This document shows, piece by piece, positions 21,051 to 31,541 of a stretch of 64,000 bases of DNA. Position 1 is the first letter of the stretch. The number at the start of each line of letters is the position of its first letter. The translations under genes and the position numbers were made by a program. The DNA comes from Sarocladium kiliense (Eukaryota > Ascomycota > Sordariomycetes > Hypocreales > Sarocladiaceae), in the NCBI GenBank assembly GCA_030734395.1, contig JAUZTG010000024.1, forward strand, positions 186,001-250,000, in the 5' to 3' direction. A model generated the notes under the pieces. The model searched no databases. It was not told the DNA's origin and was given only the letters and a program-made list of their open reading frames with translations.

Positions 21051-22592
21051 ATGGCGACCTACCAGAACGGCGTGGCTCCGGCCCGCGCAATGGACGACGA
21101 TAGCGACGTTGAGGAGGAGGCCCTTGTCAACGACTACAAGGAGCAGGTTCAGTACGAGGATGGCGACGAGCTCAGCCAAACGAACTCGATCAACATGGCC
21201 GACGACATTCAGGCCCGCCTCGTCCAGGCCGCGCAACCCCTCGACTTCTCTGCACCTCTCGAGGTCAAGTTCCAGAGCTACGATGCCTACTGCAGTCTCT
21301 TCCACTTCATCCTCAACTCTGAGGGCCCCGTGGATCTCGAACCCCCCTCGGTTAGTCCCGACGCGAGCCTGGCTTTCTGCCACTATATGAACATTTGAAT
21401 TGACGTTGAGGACTGTAGTATTACTGGGCATGGGATGTTATCGACGAGTTTATCTACCAGTTCAACTCCTTCTGCTCCTACCGCGCACGCATCGCGAGAC
21501 AGGCCTCAAACCAAGAAGAGATGCAGATCCTTCGCGAGAACCCCAACACCTGGGGCTGCTACAGCGTTCTTAACGTGCTATACTCTCTTATCCAGCGCTC
21601 CCAGATTACCGAGCAGATGGCCGCTATGAAGCGCAACGAGGATCCCATGGCCGTTGCCGGCGACTACGGCTCCAAGAACCTGTACCGCATGTTGGGCTAC
21701 TTCTCCATCATTGGGCTGCTTCGCGTGCACTGCCTTCTTGGTGACTTCAGCCTGGCCCTCAAGACCCTCGACGATATCGAGCTCAACAAGAAGGCCATGT
21801 TCGCCCGCGTTATGGCGGCGCACTTTACGACGTACTACTATGTCGGCTTCTCCTACATGATGATGCACCGCTACGCCGATGCCATCAAGATGTTCAGCCA
21901 CATCCTGATCTACGTTTCAAGGACCAAGAACTTCCAGAAGAACGCCCAATACGACTCGATCACCAAGAAGAACGAGCAGATGTATGCGCTCATTGCCATC
22001 TGCGTGGCTTTCCACCCTACGAGGTTGGACGACACCATTCACAGCGCCCTTCGCGAGAAGTATGGCGACCAGCTGCTCAAGCTTCAGCGTGGTGGTCCTG
22101 AGTCCCTCCCTATCTTCGAGGAGCTCTTCCGCGCTGCGTGCCCCAAGTTCATCTCCCCCGTTCCCCCGGACTTTGACAACCCGGAGGCCAACATCGACCC
22201 TGTCGAGCACCACCTGGCAGTGTTCATGGACGAGGTCAAGACCAACATGTGGGGCCCCACCATTAAGTCCTACTTGAGGCTCTACACGACCATGGACCTC
22301 AACAAGCTGGCTGGCTTCCTGGAGGTCAAGCCTGAGGAGCTTCGGTCCACCCTCCTAGTGACTAAGCAGCGGACGAAGCAGCTCCGCTGGCAGGAGAACA
22401 GCCTTCTCGATGGTGAGCTCGTCAACGTCAGCGACCTTGACTACGCTCTCCAAGGAGTAAGCTTATCTTCAGACCTTCTAATATTATCATGACTGACCAC
22501 GTATACAGGACCTGATCCACATCTCTGAGGCCAAGGTCGGACGCAAGCTCGTCGACTGGTACCTCCGCAACCTTTCCCGAACCTACAACTAA
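21051..22592 (+). CDS. eif3l: Eukaryotic translation initiation factor 3 subunit L
   Basis: Predicted 473-aa subunit of the eIF3 complex, which loads the 43S preinitiation complex onto mRNA. Three exons: 21051-21350, 21419-22456, 22509-22592. The acidic N-terminus is followed by the conserved block YDAYCSLFHFIL, then across intron 1 PPSYYWAWDVIDEFIYQF, SYRARIARQ, NTWGCYSVLNVLYSLIQRSQ, YRMLGYFSIIGLLRVHCLLGD and the C-terminal PCI-like part ending ...RKLVDWYLRNLSRTYN, which is the usual end of the family. The last exon is only 28 codons and is needed to reach it. eIF3l is retained in filamentous fungi but absent from S. cerevisiae. The length and order of blocks fit the family. Confidence 0.95.
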
Positions 22593-24918
22593 GCAGTAGC
22601 GAGATTGGTGAGAGGAAGACAGAGAGCGCGATAAGACAGCATAATGGATTTATTTCAGCCATGAGTGAACCGAAGGGAGGATCAAAACGTTACAGTGTAG
22701 CGGATAAACAGGGGAAGCGGTTACTGGCAAGCCCGCTGAAAGTAGGCTTTGCATGGCACTGGCGTCACGGCGTTGGGGGAAATGCATGGTCCACGGACGA
22801 GAGAGAGGACTGCGCTCTCAGAAACCGGACGGAGGACAAGGGATGCAGATTAGACTTGCTCGTGCAGTCGCGAGGATGAATACATGTTCAATGCCCAAGG
22901 TCATAGTTTTAGCGCGGATGTTTCTTGTGCGTATGGCTGTTGAGCGTCTCTCGTTTCATAATGTGCTACTTGCTGTTACGCCACTGGTATCATGTTGCCA
23001 ATGATAAGGACACAGATATTTATAGGTGACCGACAGGTCGCGAAGCGCATTGAACCTTTTTGATAAGACTGAGTAAACGCCCAAGATGGGAGCAAGCCTG
23101 ACCATCAAGATAAGTTCGAAGTTCGAAGTTCGAAGTAGAAGATTGGAAAGATTATGGAACTTCCCTCTCCAGACAACAAGGGCCGATATGCTTTCGGTGG
23201 TGCTGTTACCGTCCGCTTCGGCTGGTGAGGCGAGTGCTTTCACATGCATTTACCTACAGTACAGTACAGTAAGGTACCGGGAGTTGTCCTGATCGCTGCC
23301 ACCTGTGGGGCGGCTCGCCAGTGGTGCCCCGCGCCCTTGCACCCCCCCTTCAGCTCGTCATGACCTATAGCGAACCGGATCCGGAGTGCTCAATGCAGGC
23401 TTTGTGGTCTGGATCATGATCCCTGGCTTTTTGGAGCTTCCATTTATTTCCAGCGGTTCATTGGGCGGTCTGATGAGGAGCATCATAACACAGAGTCTAT
23501 CCAGCATCACATGCTCCCAGAGTTGCTCTTCCACGGCTGCTAGAGCCCAAGAGCCCGTGCCCACTCGACATATATCTTGCTGGAATGCCGAAACAGGTTG
23601 CTGCGGGTAGTGTAGAAATAGTGGCCAGTCACATACATTGAGGAAGAGGGCGAGACCACGCAGGGCTCACCACCCAGTTCAAGCTTATTGATTACCTCCC
23701 GTTAGGCTCAAAGTGGTGCTCCCGCCTGGCACCCTTTCTGCAACAAACAGGCCACGATGATCCACTGAGGCCGCCCGCCTAAAATGCTGAGCTAGCCCGA
23801 CCAGAGAAGAGCTTCTCTCACTCCGCACGATCTGACGCAACGTGGACGACACCTACCTTACTCTAGGTTTCGCTCCGTTTCCATACTCTGAAGAATCTTA
23901 CCATCGTCCTCCTATTTGTCTTTCAGTGCTTTCCCGTTGCTGTTGCATAACAAAGCGCCGAGTTCGACACAACCGCCCTTATCGTCGACAGCCCTGCATT
24001 CGACAGCCAGCCACTCCCCAGCTGCATACGGCCGCCACCGACGCAAGGCGACACGAGCGAATCGATAGCGACAGGAGTACCTCGTGGGCGATTTGATTGC
24101 TTGAGTCAGCTGTAGCTCTCAAACATCGACCAGCTGGACGACAAGAAAATACAAGAATACCACTGTCGGCGTCCGTTCGGAGCCTCATCGGTCGAGCGAG
24201 CTCCGGCTGCGGGGGAGAAAGACATCGTCACCTTGGCGCCACGATCTCGTTGTTGACAAGGGCCTCCCTTGACTCAAACTTTGACGCCGATCCTGAACCC
24301 TGCAATACCTGAGCTCGAGTCGCATCTGTTCTGTCTGAACAACGTAGCTTGATCAGATCGCGGATAAAACGGCATCGGATTCGGCTACACTTGCTGCATC
24401 TGCCACCGTCGCCGGCCTTGGCTACACCTTCCCGCGCTGCTATCTTCGCCCTTCTCGCCTCACTGGCTTCTGCTCTTCTCCTTCTGCCTGGCGGTCAATC
24501 GACTTGGTTGGAGTTGCTCCGGAGCTGAGCTGCGCGAAGAAAGCCACGACACGGCAAAGCAAAGCAGGTCAAGCTCAACTTCTTGGCAGCAATTCAAGAA
24601 GCACAGCTCCTGCGTTGACAGTCTCGACGGCATTGCAGCTCGACCGTACCGCAGAGGCTACTCCCATCCTTTGACCTCCTTTGCGTCACACTCTCTCCGC
24701 CTTTCCCTTCCCAATTCCGACAACAGCTTTGGACCCAGTAAAGGCTATATTCACGCAGCATCCTCATTCTTCATTACTGCACACACTCATTATCCCACAT
24801 AACTTACTATCATTTGACGCAAACTTCCAAACTCGCGATACAACCAGACCGCCATCGCACCCATCCAAGACAGATTTGAGATCAAGGTCTCACTGCCACC
24901 GCGGCACACCTCTGGACC
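22593..24918. other. Long intergenic/leader region with small tandem repeats
   Basis: A 2.3-kb stretch with no credible gene. It carries an AAGTTCG 7-nt unit repeated three times near 23112-23134 and an ACAGT 5-nt unit repeated three times near 23256-23270. From about 23800 on, the sequence becomes pyrimidine-rich and probably forms the promoter and long 5' leader of the stress-protein gene starting at 24919. Confidence 0.55.
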
Positions 24919-27225
24919 ATGGATGCGACGCAATCAGCGACGCGCAGCCCCGACTCAGATGTCTCACCTGGCTCGCCCAATACTGTAAAGAAGCCCGAGT
25001 ACTTCTCCGCCGGCGAAAGCGGTAGCCTCAAGACTACCGAGAGCAAAACCACCGAGAGCAGCGACAGTACATCGGAACAGAAATCAGCCATCTCCTTTGG
25101 CGAGCTCCGCAAGCCAACTGACGGTGCTGAATCGAGACCGACGGACAGCGGCATGCGCAGGAAGTCGTCGGTGTCGTCGGTGACGTTTAGACAGCCTCGC
25201 AACCCATCACTACCTCAGGGCGCTCATCAAATCACTGGCGGCTCTCGTCTTCGTGCGAGTTCTCCCCCACACCACAGGTAAGTCTGATAATCACATCAGC
25301 ATCACATCTGTCATCTCGAGTACTTGTTCTTTTCCTCAAGGTTTGGGTGATCCTACCTTCAGAGCGTGCGAGTGACTGGGGCGCAAGTGTAGCCAGCCTT
25401 ATATGATCCAGCTACGGGGTTTGACTCGGCACATGTTGCCGAATTGAGTGCCACATAAGTAAGACGCTGTTTCAGCGCGCTGTCCTATCACGCTGAAGCG
25501 CTGCCAAGTCTCCAGCACTTTTTGGCCTTATTCCATTGACATATGCGCGGGTTCGGGTCAAGCGGCAAGTGCTGCGTGGGAAGGCCTGCAGTGGTTTGAG
25601 CCGCTAAGGCATGTAAGTCCTGACAGGATCAGCACTCGTCTTGGGCGAATGTCTTTGCGTGTCTCTGACTGGTTCTTGAGAGCGTTTGTGTGCATCGCCA
25701 CGAGCTTCCCGATGGTTTACGATCAACATACACTCAACGGTACCTCACGTGGCTTAGATGTCAGCTTGACTTGAACTAGCCGAAGCTTCCACTGCCCCCA
25801 CTGCCCGTCTCCCATGACCAGCTTTCTTCTTCCTTGTCTAGACTTGGAGCACTAGCTTACAGCCTACCCCGCTGTTTGCGAATGCCCGAGTGGGCTGTGC
25901 GGTGTCATGATCATCAAATCCGTCAGGCGATGATCTCGAAGGGTCTAGGTTGCAACGTTTACCGATGGGGTATTTGAGCTGTGAACAGCCCACCCCCAAA
26001 TCAAATTCGCGCAAATCCTACCATATCGCTTTTTCTTGCCTGCGCAAACATTCACAAACTCGTCAAACAGAAAGGCTAATCATGGCGCTCAACGATAGGT
26101 TTCAGCAACATGTCGCTTTCGACAATTTGCCTATTGGGGAGCCGACCAAAAACAACATGCCTTCGCTGACCCTCAATGTTCGACATAAGGGCTACCAAGC
26201 CCGACGTAGGTCGCGAACATTCATGGTCGGTGTCGACGAGAACGCATATTCCGATTACGCGCTCCAATGGCTTCTCAGAGAACTGGTCGATGATGGCGAC
26301 GAGGTCATATGCGTGCGCGTGATGGAGCGGGAAGCTCGACTGACCGACAAGCACTACATCGACGAGGCTCAGGAGATCATGAAAAGTATCATTGCTAAGA
26401 ACGAAGGTTCGCGTGCTCTTAGCTTTACCTTAGAGTATGCTGTTGGCAAGCTCCATGCTACGTTTCAAAAGCTGGTGAGTTTTACAACTTCCCCTTCTCT
26501 CATAGCTCCAACTGGCTTCGTGATCGCATACTGAGACGCAACAGATTCATATGTACGAACCGGCGATGCTCATTGTCGGTACGAGGGGTCGATCTCTCGG
26601 AGGTCTGCAGGGGCTTATGAATACGCGCAACTCCTTCTCGAAATACTGCTTGCAATATTCGCCTGTCCCTGTCGTTGTCGTTCGACCAGACGAGAAGCGA
26701 ATCAAGAAGAAGACCAAACGAGCCAATGATCTCACTAGACAGACCTACGTTGGCATGCTCCAAGCGACGCATGGCAAGCATGAGGCCGATAGCGAGGCCA
26801 GCAGCACATACGAGCTCGAAATTGCCAACTCCCCGGACGAGGAAGCACACCAGGTTGCGAAGGTTCTTGGTCTGCCTGCTCGCTTTGACCCAACCATCAA
26901 GCCTATCAACCATACCTCCCTTGGCAGGACTCGTTCGCCGGCTCCATCTTCCACCCTCCCATCTCCAGAGGGCACACCTGAAGCTGCTCGTGTAACGAAG
27001 GCTCCTGCGAGCAATGCGGGAGACAGCGATGATGGTGATTCGGAGGATGACGAGGCTGAGTTTGAGGTGCTCACCGGCGAAAATATCCTCGACCAACAGC
27101 AGAAAGCCGAGCAGCTTCATAAGATGGAGGTTGGCGAGGCTGCTGCTCTCAAGATGAGAGTGGATGATTCGAGTGACGACGACGACGATGCTGCTGCCCC
27201 AGCGGAGGTGAAGCCTGCATCATAG
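24919..27225 (+). CDS. Universal stress protein (UspA) family protein with disordered flanks
   Basis: Predicted 479-aa protein with one UspA domain. Three exons: 24919-25277, 26075-26474, 26545-27225. The first encodes a Ser/Thr-rich leader with SSVTFRQPRNPSLPQG, seen upstream of the Usp domain in fungal members. The second begins the domain: RSRTFMVGVDENAYSDYALQWL. The third has YEPAMLIVGTRGRSLGG and YCLQYSPVPVVVVRP, the nucleotide-binding G-(2x)-G-(9x)-G(S/N)-like end of UspA. An acidic low-complexity tail follows. The intron between exons 1 and 2 would be about 800 bp, long for this genome; its acceptor (aaag|GCTAATC) is weak but is the one that keeps frame. An alternative is a separate transcript starting at ATG 26083. 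The exact cellular role of fungal Usp proteins is unsettled. Confidence 0.8.
25278..26074 (+). other. Probable long intron of the Usp gene
   Basis: Starts with a consensus GTAAGT donor right after the codon series ending RASSPPHH. The next frame-compatible coding block starts near 26075. No gene or RNA is seen inside. Additional exons or an internal promoter cannot be excluded. Confidence 0.5.
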
Positions 27226-27228
27226 AAG

Positions 27229-28191
27229 ATGCTTGAGCATGATCAGCGCGGATCAGATCAGAACGCATCTGCAACAGCCACTTCTCACGCCTTTACCACT
27301 GAAGAAATCCAGTTGCTCACGAACTTGGTGGACGTCCGACCGACAGTAATCAATGTTTTCACGATGACTGTACTGCCGCAGCAAGAAGTCACTGAAGGAG
27401 ACGCGCCCTCCCAAACACCCGGAGCTGCTGACATCACTGAGTCCCCTTCACCTGGCGACGTTGCAAATCAAGATCGGCTTGAGAGCGCGATTTCGTCAAC
27501 TGTATGTTGCGCTGCGACCACCAATCCCGACGATCCCGACAAAGTGCATACCGAAGCCAGGAGACCTGAGGCTGCTGTTGTGGGTGAACGACACATCAAG
27601 TCCCCACCTTCCAGCGATGTCAGTCACAGCTTGGGCAGAGGACAGCCCAGCAGTGGTGAGTCCGAGAGCGAGCAGGCCAGCCCGCCATTGGGTGTTGAGT
27701 CTTTAGCGACGACCCCTACAGTCGATGACTCGCGTCCATTGACAGAAGATCCCGCGTCGTCGGGCAGGATGGGATCCTCACTTAGCTCTGGAGCGACGCA
27801 AAATGAGGACAATACGGAATCCGAGCCAAAGGCGCCGAAGGGTGTTACTTTTGCGGGACAGCAAGCGCGTCATGAGAGCATGGTTACGGGACACGTTGAC
27901 GAAGAAGTCGCCCGCCGGGTAGGCACGCAACGTAATTCTCCCGGTCTGAGGAACCCGCAGCCAGCATCCGATCCAAGTCATATTGAAGAAGAAGAAAGAC
28001 AGCGAAGACGCAGGGTGCACCCAGCCCTGGCTGTACCCTTGAGCAAGCCGCGCCGCTTCAAGAAGATCCGAACATGGACCAAAGCAAAGGCCAAAAAAAT
28101 GTCCAATTCGTCATGCGCAAAGTTCTTCCAGAATTGGTTCCTCTTCAAGCATAAAATATTCTATCGCAATCGGCCAACTCCTGCGTGCTGA
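27229..28191 (+). CDS. Open frame directly after and in phase with the Usp stop; possible extension or separate protein
   Basis: After the Usp TAG (27223-27225) and one AAG codon, the same frame begins ATG and stays open for 320 codons. The product is Ser/Pro/Glu-rich and disordered for most of its length (for example SPPSSDVSHSLGRGQPSSGE), then ends in a strongly basic and aromatic stretch (KPRRFKKIRTWTKAKAKK, later FFQNWFLFKHKIFYRNR). No domain is recognised. Either it is a separate gene whose start lies three bases after the stop, or it is a C-terminal extension reached by stop readthrough, alternative splicing or correction of a nonsense change. The long open frame makes a chance frame unlikely, but expression is unproven. 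Confidence 0.4.
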   Translation: MLEHDQRGSDQNASATATSHAFTTEEIQLLTNLVDVRPTVINVFTMTVLPQQEVTEGDAPSQTPGAADITESPSPGDVANQDRLESAISSTVCCAATTNPDDPDKVHTEARRPEAAVVGERHIKSPPSSDVSHSLGRGQPSSGESESEQASPPLGVESLATTPTVDDSRPLTEDPASSGRMGSSLSSGATQNEDNTESEPKAPKGVTFAGQQARHESMVTGHVDEEVARRVGTQRNSPGLRNPQPASDPSHIEEEERQRRRRVHPALAVPLSKPRRFKKIRTWTKAKAKKMSNSSCAKFFQNWFLFKHKIFYRNRPTPAC

Positions 28192-29028
28192 CGAGCCGGA
28201 TCACCGCGAAGTGACGGAAGCCTTTGGTTGTTTGACGCATAGCGAAATTTTGTCACAGGTTGAATAGCATGAAACGGTAGAAACCCGAAGAAGCGGCTGT
28301 GTAGGTAGCTACTTGAGCGAATGAATACGAGACAACCCAAGCGTGGATTCATGCAGACGACTACAATGATATTGGCGAACTAGTCGTGACGATGTCTGTC
28401 TGAGACATAACACACCGCGGAAGAAGACGAGTGTAGATCTAGACGCCGGAAGCGGCGTGGTGAGGAAGCTGAGACGCTGTGAGACATGGAGAAGAGCCGT
28501 GGGCGCAGAGACACGCAATCCTCCTGGCACCACGTTTGAACGAACGCGTTTAGATGGCCAAGCAAATGAAGATATACGCTACGAGACGAGATCCTTGCTC
28601 CGAATTTTATCGTCTAGGACAATTCTTGTTGGTAATTGATACCAGACCTGTCACAGACTTGGGCCCACGTCAGCGAGCGTCGTTAGCGACCACTTGGCAC
28701 ACTAAAAGCAGCCACAGCCCACGAATCGCGTCAGCTGTGGACTCGGAAGCACGTTGCTCAACACTTTCGCATCTTCAACGACACTTCCAACGATCAACGA
28801 CCAAAAGTTTCTCCATCGCGCATCTCTACTACGTCGCAGGTGCACCGACTCACCATCCTGGGTGACTCAATTGCTCGTATAGCTCAGATGCCTGCAGAGC
28901 GACAGTTGTAGGAGCGCAGCTTTGTGCCGTGGCGAACGATCCAACGTATCGTCAGATGCGACCGATTGACTCCATCAACATACATTCACGACTTTCCCTT
29001 CACAAGCAACATCAAAACTGTCGCGCAA
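28192..29028. other. Intergenic region upstream of the GPHR-like gene
   Basis: No gene supported. The in-frame stretch 28924-29028 starts with GTG and is leader rather than coding. A short tRNA-like string near 28873 does not fold as a tRNA (see rejected list). Confidence 0.55.
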
Positions 29029-30696
29029 ATGTGGCCCTTCGACGGCTGCTTTCGCGCCGACTCGTGCGAAGCGGCACCACCATCATTGCTTAGCCTTCCG
29101 GTTCTCACAAGCCTCTCGCCCTTCTTCCTCCTATTCTCAGTCATCACCATCCTCGCCGTTCGTCACATCTTCCCTCGCCTCAGCCACCTCGACACCTCAA
29201 CAGATGGAGAAGAACACTTTCTCCCGTCACATGCGCCTCCGGCGTTGAGACAGGCGCACGCGGAGCACGGGCGGAAGAGTCCGTGGAGGAGGGTTGCGGC
29301 TTGGACCTTTGGGATGACGGTCGGAGGGGCAGGGACTTTGGGGGCATTGATGCTTGTGGAGATTCTGGGAGTGGTCACGAAGATGACGAGAGATGCGGCG
29401 TTGAGGGTTACGGAGCCGTTGGTCTTATTCCTTGTCATCGGGCTGGTGCCGTGGTTGGAATGTCGCTCTCTTGTTACAAGCGCTGGATGGAGTTTCCAGA
29501 GGACTGCGAAAGGGAAGAGGCCGCGCGTGGCTTGGGGTGTCAATCTGATCTTATTTGGCGGATGGCTCTTTGCGTTCTGGTCTGTGGGCAGGGCGATTCC
29601 AGAGGCTGCTACGAACCATGCTGCTGAGGGAACAAAGATGAGCTACATCGACACCATTCTCCATGGTAGTCTTGAGCGCGTCGGCGTCGTGGGCATCTCC
29701 CTGATGGCACTTCTCGCTGGTTTCGCCTCCGTATCAACACCATGGCATGCGTTTGGCGCAAGAAAGAGGAAGAAGCCCGTCACCGAGGCGGATATCCAGC
29801 GCAAGGAGGGTGGCCTCGAGGCCACGAGCGAGATGCTCGCCACGAAACGCCACAGACTTTCACTGCTGGAGAGGAAGATTGCTGAAGCACAAGCTGCGAG
29901 GAGTAGTGGAACCACCGGCGGCGCTGGCGTATTCGGTAAGATGATGGGGACGCTCCGTGGTGCATCTGCGGATGAGACTGAGGTTAAGGCTTTGAGGATG
30001 GAGATCGGTGGTCTGGAGACTATGGAGGCGAGTTTGTCTTCAAGTCTGGCCATGCTCAAGTCGAACCGCGCTGCTGCTGTGCGGGCATCTACACCACTCG
30101 GACGTCTCCTCCTCATTCCCTCCTTTGCTTTCAGCGCATACTGCGTGTATCGGATTTTGGCAACTTCATTGACAACTATGAGACGCGTGTCGTCTCCGTC
30201 TGCGAGCTTCTCAGCAAGTGACCCGATCAACCGTTTCCTAAGTCTGCTGGCAAGACACTGGGATCCAGAGCTTGACCAGTTGGCGTGGGCACGGACGATC
30301 TCCTTCCTTCTGTCCGGCGTCATCCTTCTCGCGAGTCTGAACAGCGTTGCACAGACTTTCCATCTCTTCTCGCGTCTGGTCCCTTCCGGCCTCGTCGTCA
30401 GGGCTGCAGCTAGCAGGGAAGCCAACCTAGCCCTGGCCGTAGGACAGGTCGTCGCGACATATGTGGTTTCTGCAGGGCTGCTGCTTAGAAGCCAGCTGCC
30501 TAGAGAAGTCGGACAGAGGGTGATGGGTGGGAAGGTGTTGCTCAGCCCGGGATTTGTGGATGGTTGGTTTGAAGGCTGGTTCCTCGTGGGTGTTGTAGCC
30601 ACGGCGGTGGGTTTGTGGGTTGGGAGGAAGCTAGCCGGAGGAGAGGAGGACTGGGAGGACTACGGGATGGAGGAGATGGGTGAGAAGAGGAGTTGA
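29029..30696 (+). CDS. Golgi pH regulator (GPHR/GPR89-like) membrane protein
   Basis: Predicted 555-aa polytopic membrane protein of the GPHR family (GPR89 in animals, GTG1/2 in plants), reported as anion channels or receptors of the Golgi/ER. About eight to nine hydrophobic segments are visible: near residues 20-45, 95-115, 125-145, 170-190, 215-240, 355-375, 425-445, 475-495 and 510-530. Family marks include the WSVGRAIP block and GFASVSTPWHAF at the start of the large loop. That loop holds a charged coiled-coil stretch (EMLATKRHRLSLLERKIAEAQ). The ATG at 29029 (MWPFDGCFRADSC) is chosen because the upstream extension begins with a non-ATG codon. It ends 116 bp from the Nudix gene in convergent orientation. 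Single exon. Confidence 0.88.
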   Translation: MWPFDGCFRADSCEAAPPSLLSLPVLTSLSPFFLLFSVITILAVRHIFPRLSHLDTSTDGEEHFLPSHAPPALRQAHAEHGRKSPWRRVAAWTFGMTVGGAGTLGALMLVEILGVVTKMTRDAALRVTEPLVLFLVIGLVPWLECRSLVTSAGWSFQRTAKGKRPRVAWGVNLILFGGWLFAFWSVGRAIPEAATNHAAEGTKMSYIDTILHGSLERVGVVGISLMALLAGFASVSTPWHAFGARKRKKPVTEADIQRKEGGLEATSEMLATKRHRLSLLERKIAEAQAARSSGTTGGAGVFGKMMGTLRGASADETEVKALRMEIGGLETMEASLSSSLAMLKSNRAAAVRASTPLGRLLLIPSFAFSAYCVYRILATSLTTMRRVSSPSASFSASDPINRFLSLLARHWDPELDQLAWARTISFLLSGVILLASLNSVAQTFHLFSRLVPSGLVVRAAASREANLALAVGQVVATYVVSAGLLLRSQLPREVGQRVMGGKVLLSPGFVDGWFEGWFLVGVVATAVGLWVGRKLAGGEEDWEDYGMEEMGEKRS

Positions 30697-30812
30697 GGTG
30701 ATGAGCGTGTAAGGCTGTGAGGAATGAAGCATGAAGCATGACTGGCGTTGGGCATTTACATGATAGACGACGATTGTAATTCCGTTTAATTTTCAGAACA
30801 CTTTCCCCAGTA

Positions 30813-31541
30813 TCACTTGGGACCTTCTCTGGCGGTCTCCTCTGCTGCAGTTGCACCGTCTTCGTCATTTGCGGCATCTTCCCTCCATCCTTTGTTCCCT
30901 CCTGATGCCTTCTCTGCAGCCAGCATCTCGTTCTTGAGCCTGAAAGCTTCCAACAAAGCCAATCGAACCGCATCACTGACAAATTCGATCTTGCCTCCAT
31001 CTTCACCCCGAAACTGCCTCCTCCTCACCTCCTCCTGAGTCACCCATCGATAGTCAACATGCTCATCTTCCTGTAAGATTACATTGTCAACCCCTCCTTC
31101 TTCAACCTCCATAAAAAATGTAATCTTTGCCCAATGCCAGTCCGTCCCTGGCTCCGGAAATGTCCAAATCTCACCATCATCCTCAACACCATAGCCTTCC
31201 ACCTCCTCCTTCACCGCAATACAACACACCGCCTTCTTTGCAATCAAGCTCGTCTCTTCAAGCAGCTCACCAACAGCAGCGGCGAGGATCGAAGGGTCCG
31301 AATCTGGCTCGAGGGAGCCTCCTGGAGTCTCCCAGCGAAGCGGGTTCCAGTCTGTTGGAGAGCGGAGGAGGAGCAGGGTGAGCGGGGGAGAGCTGGTAGG
31401 ATGGAAGAGAATTGTTGAGGAGAGGACCCGACGAATGTGAGGGCGCGGAAGGAGGAAGGTCGACGGTGGGAGAGTGTAAGGTTTGAGAGAATCATGATAG
31501 GGGATTTGACATCTTTGCACGCTTGATGCGAGGCGGCCCAT
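30813..31541 (-). CDS. Nudix hydrolase-like protein with altered Nudix box
   Basis: Predicted 242-aa single-exon Nudix-fold protein. Family members hydrolyse nucleoside diphosphates linked to another moiety; the substrate here is unknown. The Nudix region reads WETPGGSLEPDSD, then ILAAAVGELLEETSL (about residues 70-99). Compared with the consensus GX5EX7REUXEEXGU, the Arg of REU is Gly91, the Gly of EEXGU is Ser98, and two residues are inserted near the start. The metal-binding Glu residues 92, 95 and 96 remain. The downstream WHWAKITFFMEV, EHVDYRWVTQEEV block fits the family. The tail is acidic and low-complexity. The open frame extends upstream only through a TTG start, so the ATG at 31541 is used. 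Confidence 0.85.
   Translation of the reverse strand: MGRLASSVQRCQIPYHDSLKPYTLPPSTFLLPRPHIRRVLSSTILFHPTSSPPLTLLLLRSPTDWNPLRWETPGGSLEPDSDPSILAAAVGELLEETSLIAKKAVCCIAVKEEVEGYGVEDDGEIWTFPEPGTDWHWAKITFFMEVEEGGVDNVILQEDEHVDYRWVTQEEVRRRQFRGEDGGKIEFVSDAVRLALLEAFRLKNEMLAAEKASGGNKGWREDAANDEDGATAAEETAREGPK

Noticed and set aside
28873..28905. String resembling the 5' half of a tRNA (acceptor start and D arm)
   Set aside because: No anticodon stem or T arm follows, and no matching 3' acceptor strand is present.
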